A DNA stretch of 64,000 nt from Australimonas brisbanensis (GCA_038147155.1 JAYQTA010000002.1:330770-394769), one strand, 5' to 3'; positions 1 through 8,143 are shown, numbered from the stretch's first letter. Program-made: numbers and translations. Notes: a model not told the origin generated them from the sequence alone.

Positions 1-19
1 GTCTCTGTGGGCGTGCGTC

Positions 20-217
20 CTACTTCTTGACGCTGCCGTTGAAGCCGCGGCGCTCCTGCTCGTAGGGGTGGAACTCACGCTCGGCACCGCAGTGCTTGCA
101 GGTGGCCTCCACGTTGGCCGAGGGCATGCCCAGCACCCAGTGGTGCGCTCCCGTGGGCGATGCGGTGCAGGCGGCGGGCTTGGCGGAACTGTCGGTGGTC
201 TGCTTCAGCGTTGCGAT
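20..217 (-). CDS. Small Cys/His-rich protein next to tmRNA (possible ATC start)
   Basis: About 65 residues ending in RRGFNGSVKK. I do not recognise a named family. The visible pattern is Cys, then HHW, then a CKHCGAE knuckle followed by FHPYEQER, which looks like a small zinc-ribbon type fold; zinc binding is inference. The frame is closed by a stop codon upstream at about 244-246, and the only in-frame ATG lies too far inside, after the HHW motif. A strong AAGGAG (226-231, minus strand) sits eight bases before an ATC codon that would give MATLKQTTDSS, a natural-looking N-terminus, so I chose ATC at 217; a CTG nine bases further in is the alternative. It lies downstream of the tmRNA on the same strand. 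Confidence 0.55.
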   Translation of the reverse strand: MATLKQTTDSSAKPAACTASPTGAHHWVLGMPSANVEATCKHCGAEREFHPYEQERRGFNGSVKK

Positions 218-225
218 CGGCTCAT

Positions 226-231
226 CTCCTT
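226..231 (-). promoter_or_regulatory. Shine-Dalgarno AAGGAG deciding an ATC start
   Basis: Minus-strand AAGGAG is followed eight bases later by ATC at 217. An ATG immediately after the AAGGAG (225) is out of frame and opens only a six-codon frame, so it does not explain the conserved-looking small protein. Confidence 0.45.
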
Positions 232-326
232 CGTGCTCTGCATGCTCAACGTCTCAGCTCTTGTACTACGCCCCAGCTTCCCCCACGGCTCGCGCAGGGC
301 AGGGGAGGGGCTCCCCTGTGACGAAC

Positions 327-359
327 GCAGCCCCCAAGGTCTTCGGCCCTGGGGGCTGC
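327..359 (-). terminator. GC-rich hairpin downstream of tmRNA
   Basis: GCAGCCCCC (327-335) pairs with GGGGGCTGC (351-359) to give a nine-base-pair stem just past the tmRNA 3' end. There is no clear U-tract on the minus strand, so it may be a rho-independent-like stop or a 3'-end processing structure. Confidence 0.5.
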
Positions 360-369
360 TCTGTGTTCT

Positions 370-722
370 TGGTGGAGATGGGGGAGAGTCGAACTCCCCG
401 TCCAAGAGACACCAAGCGCGGATGTACTACAGGCTTGTCCGGTGCTTTGTCGACACGTCCGAAGCGTCCACCGGCGGACTCTCCGGAAGCCTCCCGCGGT
501 GTCTTAGGCGGGCCCCAGCGGTATCGGGCACCGCAGCATCCCGACTGTATATCGCCTCCAGCCGCCGCCGGGAGTGGCGACCGGGACGTGACTACGATTG
601 GTTACGCAGCCAGAGCGAGTTCGCGCTCGCCAGTTACTTTTTCACCACCTTTTTATCGAGTGGGCGGTGAACTCGGCCTGCAATCCTGCCCAGCTGATCC
701 CCTGTCGAAACCACGCATCCCC
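370..722 (-). ncRNA. ssrA: tmRNA (transfer-messenger RNA)
   Basis: Both tRNA-like ends are visible on the minus strand. The 5' end begins GGGGATGCGTGGTTTCGACA (722 downward). The 3' end has a GTTCGACTC T-arm, then CATCTCC, A and an encoded CCA (372-370). GGGGATG pairs with CATCTCC as the acceptor stem. The message part reads GGC GAG CGC GAA CTC GCT CTG GCT GCG TAA, giving the tag GERELALAA, preceded by GTAACT as expected before a resume codon. As I recall, Dehalococcoides uses the very similar GERELVLAG. The molecule is about 353 nucleotides, a usual size. It rescues stalled ribosomes together with SmpB, whose gene lies directly upstream on the same strand. Confidence 0.95.
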
Positions 723-739
723 CTCAGAGTGATAGAGCA

Positions 740-745
740 AGTATA
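740..745 (-). promoter_or_regulatory. Possible -10 box for tmRNA
   Basis: Minus-strand TATACT lies 17 bases before the tmRNA 5' end, with no good -35. A second, weaker box (TATCAC) lies closer to the mature end. The 5' end may also be made by RNase P. Confidence 0.35.
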
Positions 746-843
746 CCACATCAGGGGAAGGGATGCCCTCCGGAGGATTCTTCAGGAACGTTTCGGTATT
801 TTGGTCTATGAACTGCCCCACAGATACTGTTAACACAGAAAAT

Positions 844-1347
844 CTAAAGGGACTGGCGTATGGCCCGCCCGATCTCACGGTCGGTTTCGCGCTGCTGTAT
901 CGCCTTGCGCTTGTCGTACTGGCGTCGCCCCTTGGCCAACCCCAACTCCACCTTGGCGTGGTGGCCCTTGAGGTACATGCGCAGGGGTACGATGGTCAGG
1001 CCCTTCTGCCCAGCCTGGCGCGCCAGCTTGATGATCTGCTCCTTGTGCATCAGCAGGCGCCGGGTGCGCAGCGGCTCGTGGTTCCACGGCCCGCCGGACT
1101 CCCAGGAAGCGATGTGCTGGTTCATGAGCCAGGCCTGGCCGTCGCGCACCACGGCATAGGCATCGCGCAGGTTCACGCGCCCGGCGCGCACCGACTTGAT
1201 CTCGGTGCCCGTGAGGGCGATGCCCGCCTCCACGCGCTCCAGGATGTCGTAATCGAAGCGTGCGCGACGGTTGTCGGCCACGGTGACGATGCGTGGCCCC
1301 TGGTCGGCGGGCTTGCCAGCCTCCGGCTTCTTACCCTTCTTGGCCAA
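844..1347 (-). CDS. smpB: SsrA-binding protein SmpB
   Basis: 167 residues from a TTG start (LAKKGKKPEAG), within the usual 150-165 range plus a short basic lead. SmpB family features are plain: the core NRRARFDYDILERVEAGIALTGTEIKS split over the first beta strands, the GRVNLRDAY segment, WNHEPLRTRRLLMH, GLTIVPLRMYLKGHHAKVELGLAKG and the basic C-terminal tail RQYDKRKAIQQRE. SmpB binds the tRNA-like part of tmRNA and takes it to stalled ribosomes. The start lies two bases after the stop of the S41 protease gene, and the tmRNA gene follows 121 bases downstream, so protease, smpB and ssrA form one minus-strand group. Longer in-frame extensions upstream run inside the protease gene and are not credible. 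Confidence 0.95.
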   Translation of the reverse strand: MAKKGKKPEAGKPADQGPRIVTVADNRRARFDYDILERVEAGIALTGTEIKSVRAGRVNLRDAYAVVRDGQAWLMNQHIASWESGGPWNHEPLRTRRLLMHKEQIIKLARQAGQKGLTIVPLRMYLKGHHAKVELGLAKGRRQYDKRKAIQQRETDREIGRAIRQSL

Positions 1348-1349
1348 GG

Positions 1350-2636
1350 CTAGCCCCCCAGCTCGAGCCGGAGTTGCTCGATGGCCGCGTCCAACTGCGG
1401 GTCGCCTTCGGGCCCAGCCGGAGCCACCTCGCCCAGCCCGCACAGCTCGTCCAGCGCCCCGGTGAGCGCGGGTACGTCGAGCAGGTCCGCAGCGTCCTCG
1501 TCGTACGCGGCGCACAGATCGGCGGTGAGCCCGCCGATGCGCACCAGCGCGGGGCTCAGGCCCGAGGCGTCCACGGCGATGTCCGGCTCCAGCCCCTGGC
1601 CCTCAATCAGATGGCCGGAGGGGGTGAGCCAGCGCGCGGTGGTGACGTACAGCCCCGCGCCCGAGTCCAGCTCCTCCAGCAGGTTCACAGAGCCCTTGCC
1701 GTAGGTGGTGGTGCCGATGAGCACCGCCCGGCCGTGGTCCTGGAGCGCGCCCGCGGTGATCTCCGAGGCCGAGGCAGAGTAGCCGTTGACCAGCACCACC
1801 AGGGGCAGGTCGTAGGCCGTTCCCTCGCCGGTGACGGGGTAGGGCTCCTCGGTGCCGTCGGCGTGTCGCCAGAGGAACACGTTGCCCTCGCGGATGAACT
1901 CACTCACCACCGCGATGGCCGCGTCCACCAGGCCCCCGGTGTTGGAGCGCAGATCCAGTATCAGCCCCTTGGCACCGGCGGCCCGCAGCTGCGTGATGGC
2001 CTCCCGCAGCCCAGCGGCGGTCTGCTCGTTGAACCCATCCAGTCCGACGTAGCCGATGTCCTCCGCCTGGATGCGCCTGCTCACCGAGGTGAGGTGGATC
2101 GTATCGCGCACCACGCTGATCTCCACGGGCGCCACCGAACCAGCGCGTTGAAGCCGCAGCACCACCGTGGTGCCCTTGGGCCCACGCACGCGCGCCACCA
2201 CCTCCAGCAGCGATTCGCCCTCGGTGGACACCCCATCCACCGCAACGATGAAGTCCCCCGGACGGATGCCGGCGCGCACAGCGGGAGAGTCCGGCAGCGG
2301 GCCGAGCACCATCACACGGCCATCGCGCACCGTCAGCTCCGCGCCGATGCCCTCGAAGTCCGCGTCGGCCCCGCGCAGGCTGGCGGTGAAGTCCTGGTAC
2401 TGCTGAGTGGACAGGTAGGAGGTGTACGGGTCGTCCAGCGAGTCGATGATGCCCCTGATGGCCGCATCGTTCAGCGCCTGCGGGTCGAGCTTGGTCTGGT
2501 CTACGTAATCGTCCTCCAAGCGGCGCACCACGTCCTCGGCCTCGGTGAGCACCGGCTGGTGGGTGGCGTGTGCACAGGCCGCCAGCACCACCAGCAACAG
2601 CTGGAGGGCCAGGAGCCAACGGAAGATCACTCGCAT
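1350..2636 (-). CDS. S41 family C-terminal processing peptidase (lipoprotein)
   Basis: 428 residues. The N-terminus has a hydrophobic stretch ending in the lipobox VLAAC (Cys21), so a membrane-anchored extracytoplasmic lipoprotein is expected. A PDZ domain spans roughly residues 95-175 (LPDSPAVRAGIRPGDFIVAVDG). The S41 catalytic core carries LILDLRSNTGG, the serine in NGYSASASE (about 284-292) and the general-base lysine in TTYGKGSVN (about 314), so it should be active. Such Ctp/Tsp proteases cut proteins from their C-termini. Placement immediately upstream of smpB and tmRNA is suggestive because SsrA-tagged proteins are classic Tsp substrates, although a lipoprotein would only meet exported ones. 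Confidence 0.93.
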   Translation of the reverse strand: MRVIFRWLLALQLLLVVLAACAHATHQPVLTEAEDVVRRLEDDYVDQTKLDPQALNDAAIRGIIDSLDDPYTSYLSTQQYQDFTASLRGADADFEGIGAELTVRDGRVMVLGPLPDSPAVRAGIRPGDFIVAVDGVSTEGESLLEVVARVRGPKGTTVVLRLQRAGSVAPVEISVVRDTIHLTSVSRRIQAEDIGYVGLDGFNEQTAAGLREAITQLRAAGAKGLILDLRSNTGGLVDAAIAVVSEFIREGNVFLWRHADGTEEPYPVTGEGTAYDLPLVVLVNGYSASASEITAGALQDHGRAVLIGTTTYGKGSVNLLEELDSGAGLYVTTARWLTPSGHLIEGQGLEPDIAVDASGLSPALVRIGGLTADLCAAYDEDAADLLDVPALTGALDELCGLGEVAPAGPEGDPQLDAAIEQLRLELGG

Positions 2637-2946
2637 CGGCGCACACCCGCAGGAGAAAAAGTGAGGCGCCTGCCGTCGGGCGAAGCGCCTCCTCGTTCAT
2701 TCTACCCCAGGGACCCACGCGCCAGCGGCAGGGGGCGGCCCGTAGACATCCGCCGCGTGAATTCCCCGTTATAGTTAACATAACAACAATAGTGCGTTTG
2801 ACACTCAGGCTTGCGAATGAGCCGAACTCTGGCTCCTGCCACCAGCCCGGTCTGGGGAAGCCCCTGTCGTGGAGGGCCCTCGCAGGCCCCTCTGGGCCAT
2901 TGAGACGGCCTGAGAGCCGCGTGGGCCCGCCAGACCCCTCTGTGCG
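2637..2946. other. Intergenic stretch upstream of the S41 protease
   Basis: About 310 bases without a convincing gene. The part 2765-2805 is unusually AT-rich and contains minus-strand TATAAC, plausibly the promoter of the protease-smpB group, but I find no good -35 at the right distance. The remainder is GC-rich with no recognised element. Confidence 0.4.
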
Positions 2947-3303
2947 TCAACGCGCCGGAAGCCATCCCTTGGCGTCGTTGCCGTCCTCGATGCCGCCCAT
3001 GTACCAGAACTCGCCGTCGGGGGCGGACTTGCGCGCGCGCATCTCCTCGAAGTCCAGCACCACCGTCACCTCGTCCTCGCACGCCACCTCGACGATGCGT
3101 CCGTCTGAGGAGACGATCTTACGCGGGCGATGCTCGAACACGTTCCCCGGACCGACGCGCAGCTTGAGCGCGGGTTCGATGGACAGGATGTCCAGCGTGT
3201 TGCGCATCTGCTGGCCATCCACCACCGAGAAGCCGTCGGCATCGCAGGAGAAGAAGGGCTTGGCGGGCAGTTCGAAGAACTCGTCCATGGGGGCACGCAC
3301 CAT
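2947..3303 (-). CDS. Conserved-looking hypothetical protein
   Basis: 118 residues starting MVRAPMDEFFELPAKPFF; the inner ATG (MDEFFEL) is an alternative. No family recognised, no signal peptide and no membrane segment. It is acidic and soluble, with alternating hydrophobic residues typical of beta strands (SVVDGQQ, VEVACEDEVTVVLDFEE). It starts 17 bases after the hflX stop on the same strand, so it is probably cotranscribed with hflX. Confidence 0.7.
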   Translation of the reverse strand: MVRAPMDEFFELPAKPFFSCDADGFSVVDGQQMRNTLDILSIEPALKLRVGPGNVFEHRPRKIVSSDGRIVEVACEDEVTVVLDFEEMRARKSAPDGEFWYMGGIEDGNDAKGWLPAR

Positions 3304-3320
3304 CGATCCAAGTGTAAGGT

Positions 3321-4481
3321 TCAGCCGCTGGTCGCAGGTCCGGCTCCGGCGCCCGCGTGGGCCAACACCGTGGCGATGGCTTCCCGCAACTCGTCTAAGC
3401 CCAGGCCGGTGGCCGCTGATGTCAGCACCGCCGTCGCGCCACCCACCGAGGCCAGGAAACTGCGGTCCACGTCCGGGTCCAGCAGGTCGGCCTTGTTCAG
3501 GGCCAGCACACGCGGCTTCGTCTCCAACCCCAAGTCTGCCAGGATGGACTCCACCACCTCCACGTGTTCTGGTGCATTGGGATGGCCGATATCCACCACA
3601 TGCAGCAGCACGTCGGCCTCGCCAATCTCCTCCAGCGTGGCCCGGAAGGCCGCAACCAACGCCGTGGGGAGCTTCTGGATGAACCCCACGGTGTCGGTGA
3701 ACAGCACCGGCTCGCCGCCGGGCATGTGGACCCGGCGCGTGGTGGGGTCGAGGGTTGAGAAGAGTTGGTCGCGGGCCAGCACCCCCGCCTGGGTGAGCGC
3801 GTTGAGCAGCGACGACTTGCCCGCGTTGGTGTAGCCCACCAGCGCCACCACCGCCATGCGCATGCGCCGGCGCTGCGCCCGGTGCTGCGCCCGTTGGGCC
3901 CGCACGCGCTCAAGCTCCTGCTTCATGCGGTGGATGCGCTGGCCGATGAGCCGCCGGTCGGTCTCGATCTGCGACTCACCGGGGCCGCGTGTGCCGATGC
4001 CACCGCCCAGGCGCTCCAAATGGCTCCATTGGCCCGCAAGGCGCGGGAGCAGGTACTCGGCCTGGGCCAATTCCACCTGCAGCCGCCCCTCTCGGGTGCG
4101 AGCGTGGCGGGCGAATACGTCCAGGATAAGCGCGGTGCGGTCGATGACCTTCACCCGCTCCTTGAAGGCGCGCTCCAGGTTGCGCTGCTGGGTGGGCGTG
4201 AGCTCGTCGTCGCAGATCAGCGTGGTGAAGCCCAGCGCCTCCTGGAGCACCAGCAGCTCCTCCAGCTTGCCGGAGCCCACGTAGGTGTGGGAGAAGCGCT
4301 CCAGCTGCTGGGTGACGGTGCCCACCACCTCGGCGCCCGCCGTCGCGGCCAGTTGGGCGAGCTCCGCCAGTGAGTCGGCCATGCTCCACGGCGAGCGCTG
4401 CCCCTTGAGAGCAACGCCCACCAGCACGGCCTGCTCGGGCCTGGCCTGGGTCTCGACGCCGCTGCGCGCGTGTTTGGAGAT
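3321..4481 (-). CDS. hflX: Ribosome-associated GTPase HflX
   Basis: 386 residues from the proposed start. The HflX N-terminal domain is seen in AVLVGVAL, LAELAQLAATAGAEVVGT and SHTYVGSGKLEEL; the helical linker carries GGIGTRGPGESQIETDRR; the G domain has G1 GYTNAGKS, G3 DTVGFIQKLP, G4 NKAD and G5 TSAATG. HflX splits stalled or hibernating ribosomes. Start choice is a problem: between the dapL stop and AVLVGVAL there is no in-frame ATG, GTG or TTG. A Shine-Dalgarno-like AGGGG lies eight bases before ATC at 4481, giving MSKHARSG. The longest open frame (from 4619) would have to overlap the end of dapL by 40 codons with composition unlike HflX. Confidence 0.9.
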   Translation of the reverse strand: MSKHARSGVETQARPEQAVLVGVALKGQRSPWSMADSLAELAQLAATAGAEVVGTVTQQLERFSHTYVGSGKLEELLVLQEALGFTTLICDDELTPTQQRNLERAFKERVKVIDRTALILDVFARHARTREGRLQVELAQAEYLLPRLAGQWSHLERLGGGIGTRGPGESQIETDRRLIGQRIHRMKQELERVRAQRAQHRAQRRRMRMAVVALVGYTNAGKSSLLNALTQAGVLARDQLFSTLDPTTRRVHMPGGEPVLFTDTVGFIQKLPTALVAAFRATLEEIGEADVLLHVVDIGHPNAPEHVEVVESILADLGLETKPRVLALNKADLLDPDVDRSFLASVGGATAVLTSAATGLGLDELREAIATVLAHAGAGAGPATSG

Positions 4482-4489
4482 GGAGACGT

Positions 4490-4494
4490 CCCCT
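4490..4494 (-). promoter_or_regulatory. Shine-Dalgarno-like AGGGG before the hflX ATC
   Basis: Minus-strand AGGGG followed after eight bases by ATC (4481-4479). The geometry is the same as for the small gene at 20-217, which also lacks a standard start codon. Confidence 0.35.
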
Positions 4495-4497
4495 GCC

Positions 4498-5676
4498 CTA
4501 GGCCTTGGGCTTGGAGGGAAGCCGCCAGCCCTCGAGGCGCTTGAGGCCCTCCTCCACGCGCTCGTCGGGCGTGGTGAGCGAGAGGCGGATGTACCCCTCG
4601 CCCGCCTCACCGTAGCCACGGCCGGGGGTCACCACCACGGCATGCTTGTCCAGCAGCTCGGTGGCCAGCGCGGCGCTGGTCCACCCGTCGGGGCAGCGCG
4701 CCCACACATACAGGCCGGAGACCGGCTTGTTCACCGTGAGGCCGATGCCGCGCAGCACCTCGACCATGCGGTCGCGCCGGCGCCGGTAGATCTCGTTGTT
4801 GGCGTGGAGCCACTCGTCGGTGGTCTTCTCCAGCGCCTCGATGCCCATGTACTGGATGGCCTGCGGGATGCCGGAGTCCAGGTTGGACTTGACCCGCACC
4901 AGCGCGTCGATGAGCTGGGCGTTACCCACGGCCATGCCCACGCGCCAGCCGGTCATGTTGTAGGTCTTGGAGAGGGAGTGGAACTCGATGCCCACGTCCT
5001 TGGCGCCGGGGGTCTGGAGGAACGAGGGCGCCACGTAGCCGTCGAAGGTCACCTCGGAGTAGGCCGCATCGTGGCAGACCGGGATGTCGTACTTCTTCGC
5101 GAAAGCAACCACCTCTTCGAAGAACGCCTCCGTCGCCAGGCCCCCCGTAGGGTTGTTGGGGTAGTTGAGCCACATGACCTTCGCCTTTCGGGCGATGTCC
5201 TCGGGGATCGCCGACAGGTCCGGCAGCCACCCGCGCTCCTCGGACAGGGGCATCAGGTAGGAGGTGCCCCCCGCGAACATAGTGCCCACCGCGTACACCG
5301 GGTAGGCCGGGTCCGGCACCAGGGCGATGTCGCCGGGGTCTATCAGGCACAGCGCCATGTGGCCGATGCCCTCCTTGGCCCCGATCAGCGGCACCACCTC
5401 CTTGTCGGTCAGCTCGACGCCGAAGCGGCGCTGGTACCAGTCCGCGATGCTTTTGCGCAGCGCAGGGAGGCCGTCGGACTCCGGGTAGCGGTGGTTGGGC
5501 GCATCCTCGGCGGTGCTCTTGAGCGCCTCCAGGATGTGCGGCGGCGTGGGGATGTCCGGGTCGCCGATGCCGAAGGAGACCACGTCCACGCCCTTGGCGC
5601 GCTTCTCCGCGATCCTCCGGCTGATCTCCAGGAAGAGGTACGGGGGGAGTTTGTCGAGCCGGTTCGCCAGTTCCAT
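4498..5676 (-). CDS. dapL: LL-diaminopimelate aminotransferase
   Basis: 392 residues, class I/II PLP aminotransferase. Family marks are SFGIGDPDIPTPPHILEAL near the N-terminus, NHRYPESDGLPALR, PDPAYPVY, LNYPNNPTGG and the PLP lysine in SLSKTYNMTGWRVG. These match the DapL/LL-DAP aminotransferase subgroup, which turns tetrahydrodipicolinate into LL-diaminopimelate in one step. The next gene on the same strand upstream is dapF, the following enzyme of lysine and peptidoglycan synthesis, which strongly supports the assignment. The start MELANRLDKLPPYLF is the standard one for the family; longer open frame upstream is low-complexity and rejected. Confidence 0.9.
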   Translation of the reverse strand: MELANRLDKLPPYLFLEISRRIAEKRAKGVDVVSFGIGDPDIPTPPHILEALKSTAEDAPNHRYPESDGLPALRKSIADWYQRRFGVELTDKEVVPLIGAKEGIGHMALCLIDPGDIALVPDPAYPVYAVGTMFAGGTSYLMPLSEERGWLPDLSAIPEDIARKAKVMWLNYPNNPTGGLATEAFFEEVVAFAKKYDIPVCHDAAYSEVTFDGYVAPSFLQTPGAKDVGIEFHSLSKTYNMTGWRVGMAVGNAQLIDALVRVKSNLDSGIPQAIQYMGIEALEKTTDEWLHANNEIYRRRRDRMVEVLRGIGLTVNKPVSGLYVWARCPDGWTSAALATELLDKHAVVVTPGRGYGEAGEGYIRLSLTTPDERVEEGLKRLEGWRLPSKPKA

Positions 5677-5780
5677 GAAGCCTCCGAAGCGTGGGGAAGT
5701 GCCGCCCCCTGCCCTGCCGGGTCGTGCAGGCGGGAGCGGTGCGATTCTACGGGAGCGGGCCTGCGGGCGAAAGTCCGTCG

Positions 5781-6686
5781 CTAGTCCGGCAGCTCGCCGG
5801 AGAAGACCTCCACGGCGTCGCCCTCCATGAGCACGGAGCCGTGGCCGGGCCAGGTGATGGTGAGCTCGCCGCCCGGCACCGCCACCGTGACGCGCTCCTC
5901 CACCCACCCGTGCAGGCGCGCCGCGACCACCATGGCGCAGGCACCGGTGCCGCACGCGAGCGTCTGCCCGGAGCCGCGCTCCCAGGTGCGGGTGACCAGG
6001 CGCGTGCGCGAGGCCACGTTGGCGATGTGGAAGTTGATGCGCCGAGGGAACGCCGGGTGGTGCTCCATCAGCGGGCCCAGGTGCGCCAGGTCCACACCGG
6101 CCACGGGCTCGTCCAGGAACGCCGTCACGTGGGGGTTGCCCATGGACACCCCCGTGAGGCGGAAGGACGTCCCGTCCACCTCCGCCGCCGCGTCGAAGAC
6201 CACCTGGGCGGGGCCCACGCCGCTGGCCGCCAGCACCGCCTCGTCCAACGCCGACAGGTCAGAGCCTCCCAGGCGCGCCGGGTCGATGGGGACGTCCACG
6301 GCGCGCAGCACCGGCGCGCCCATGTCCACCACCGCGCCCACGATGCGCCCGCCGTCCAGCACCGGGGTGATGGTCTTCACCCCCGCGCCCGTCTCCACCG
6401 CCAGGCTCCCTCCGTGCAGACTGGCAAGGCCCCGCTCCACGGCGAACTTGGTGAGGCAGCGGATGCCATTGCCGCACATCTCGCCCTCGGAGCCGTCGGC
6501 GTTGTACATGCGCATGCGGATGTCGGCCACAGAGGACGGGGCGGCGACGATGAGCCCATCGCCGCCGATGCCGAAGTGCCGGTCGGCGACGCGCACCGCC
6601 AGGGATGGCCAGTCGCGCTCTCCCTGTGTGCCGTCCACGTAGACGTAGTCGTTGCCCGCGCCCTGCAGCTTGGTGAACCGCATCAT
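5781..6686 (-). CDS. dapF: Diaminopimelate epimerase
   Basis: 301 residues (start MMRFTKLQGAGNDYV; the second Met is equally possible). The two catalytic cysteines are present: EMCGNGIRC (about 71) and LACGTGACA (about 240). Family motifs GAGNDY, FGIGGDG, RMYNADGSE and MGNPH are also present. It interconverts LL- and meso-diaminopimelate. With dapL about 100 bases downstream it forms the end of the aminotransferase-route lysine pathway. Confidence 0.96.
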   Translation of the reverse strand: MMRFTKLQGAGNDYVYVDGTQGERDWPSLAVRVADRHFGIGGDGLIVAAPSSVADIRMRMYNADGSEGEMCGNGIRCLTKFAVERGLASLHGGSLAVETGAGVKTITPVLDGGRIVGAVVDMGAPVLRAVDVPIDPARLGGSDLSALDEAVLAASGVGPAQVVFDAAAEVDGTSFRLTGVSMGNPHVTAFLDEPVAGVDLAHLGPLMEHHPAFPRRINFHIANVASRTRLVTRTWERGSGQTLACGTGACAMVVAARLHGWVEERVTVAVPGGELTITWPGHGSVLMEGDAVEVFSGELPD

Positions 6687-6814
6687 CGCCCTCGCCCGTT
6701 GCTGTTTGGTGGCATTGTATCGCGAGGGGCTACGGCGATACCTGGGCTCACGTGTCAGGAAGCGGGCACAGGGGTAGCAGGCCCCCTATCGAGCGGGCCG
6801 AAGGCACGCGGGGA

Positions 6815-6893
6815 CGGGGGTAGGCGCGCCTAGCGCGCCGAAGGGGGAGCCCCCCTTCCGTCGAGCCCGCGCAGCGGGCGGGGGAGAGCGCGC
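6815..6893 (+). repeat. Intergenic palindromic repeat, copy A
   Basis: Contains CGGGGGTAGGCGCG, a GGGGG-AGC-CCCCC hairpin and CCGTCGAGC. Read on the minus strand it aligns with copy B at 38.4 kb over GCTCGACGG, the G/C hairpin and GCGCGCCTACCCCCG. It lies between divergent dapF and an MFS gene. Confidence 0.6.
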
Positions 6894-6899
6894 TAGAAT
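6894..6899 (+). promoter_or_regulatory. -10 box TAGAAT, probable leaderless start
   Basis: TAGAAT ends seven bases before the ATG at 6907, so transcription would begin at or next to the start codon. No -35 box is visible and no ribosome binding site fits between. Confidence 0.55.
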
Positions 6900-6906
6900 C
6901 CCCCCT

Positions 6907-8133
6907 ATGCGCGCCGCCATTGCCCGCCACCTCCCCTTCTCCTACGGCTGGCTCATCGTCGCCCTTGCCGCGCTGGGGGGCGCGTTCATCTCCGGCGTCA
7001 CCTCCTGGGGTTTGGGCGTGTTCGTCACCCCCATGCAGGAGGAGCTGGGCTGGAGCCGCGCCGCCTTCTTCCTGCCCCTGGCCATCGGCGCGGTGGTGGC
7101 CGGGGTCGCGGGGCCTCTGACCGGCCCTCTGCTGGACCGGCGCCACGGCCCCCTGGCCTGGTTCCTCACCGGCGCCCTCACCTTCTCCTGCTCCCTGCTG
7201 GCCCTGCGGTGGGTGGAGGGGTTGTGGGCCTACTACGCCTGGTTTGGTGTGGTGGGCGGACTGGGGCGCTACGGCCTATTCACCATCCGCTCCGTCATCC
7301 CCAAGTGGTTCGTGCGCAGGAGGGGGCGCGCCATCGCCGTCATCGCCTCCGGCACCAGCCTGGGGCCCCTGCTCTTCCCCGCCGCCATCCAGGCGCTGGT
7401 GGAGGCCGTGGGCTGGCGCGATGCCTGGTGGGTGATGGGCCTCATCGCCCTGGCCATCCTGGGTCCCGGCTCCCTCCTGGTGGCGCGCCAGCCGGAGGAC
7501 CTGGGCCTTGCGGCCGAGGCCCCGCGCCTCCCCTCCCCCACCGCCACGAGCCCGGATGAACCGGCCTTCACCCGCCGCCAGGCCCTGGCAACGCCCACCT
7601 TCTGGCTGCTGGTGGGGGCCATCACCCTGGGCACGGCGGGGGTGCGCGGGCTCATCCCCAACCTGCAGCCCTTCTTCGTGGAGCAGGGCGTGCCGGTGCG
7701 GGCGGCCTCCGCCTCCTTCAGCGTCTACGCGTTGCTGAGCATGAGCGTGGCCTTCGCCTGGGGCTGGTGGGCGGAGCGCCGGGGCGCGCGCATCCCCTTC
7801 GTCACCACCTGCATCTGGGTCACCTCCGCCGTCTGGGTGCTGTTCTGGGCCCACGATGCCGCCTCGGCGGTGCTGGGCATGGCCTATCTGGGCCTCGCGC
7901 TCAACGGCTTCTTCGTCCTGTGGCAGGTGTTCGCCCCTGACGTGTTCGGCCGCACTCACTACGGGGCCATCTCCGGAGCGCTCCAGCCCTTCAACAACGC
8001 GGCCATCTACGGCGGGCCGCTGGTGATGGGCGTTGCGTACGATGCGGGCGGCTACGGTGCCGTGTTCGCGGCTGCTGGGCTGTTATGGGCGGGCGCCACG
8101 GTCAGCGCGGCGCTGGTGGCGAGATTGCGGTAG
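6907..8133 (+). CDS. MFS transporter, monocarboxylate/oxalate-formate type
   Basis: 408 residues with about 12 hydrophobic segments. It starts with SYGWLIV, typical of the monocarboxylate/oxalate-formate branch of the major facilitator superfamily, and carries the loop KWFVRRRGRAIAV between helices 4 and 5. A central hydrophilic stretch (around 200-225) separates the two halves. It is expected in the cytoplasmic membrane, moving an organic acid; the substrate is unknown. A second carrier of the same branch is encoded at 24063-25319. A flavin monooxygenase gene follows 10 bases downstream and may be cotranscribed. Confidence 0.9.
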   Translation: MRAAIARHLPFSYGWLIVALAALGGAFISGVTSWGLGVFVTPMQEELGWSRAAFFLPLAIGAVVAGVAGPLTGPLLDRRHGPLAWFLTGALTFSCSLLALRWVEGLWAYYAWFGVVGGLGRYGLFTIRSVIPKWFVRRRGRAIAVIASGTSLGPLLFPAAIQALVEAVGWRDAWWVMGLIALAILGPGSLLVARQPEDLGLAAEAPRLPSPTATSPDEPAFTRRQALATPTFWLLVGAITLGTAGVRGLIPNLQPFFVEQGVPVRAASASFSVYALLSMSVAFAWGWWAERRGARIPFVTTCIWVTSAVWVLFWAHDAASAVLGMAYLGLALNGFFVLWQVFAPDVFGRTHYGAISGALQPFNNAAIYGGPLVMGVAYDAGGYGAVFAAAGLLWAGATVSAALVARLR

Positions 8134-8143
8134 TGTGTGGCCC

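Noticed and set aside
96..833. Long plus-strand frames across the tmRNA locus
   Set aside because: They run antisense through tmRNA, have no family character and no ribosome binding site.
844..1515. Longer SmpB with a 56-residue N-terminal extension
   Set aside because: The extension lies within the protease gene and is Arg-rich shadow sequence; TTG at 1347 gives a normal SmpB.
1293..2774. 493-codon plus-strand frame opposite the S41 protease
   Set aside because: High-GC antisense shadow; the minus strand has a complete protease with catalytic motifs.
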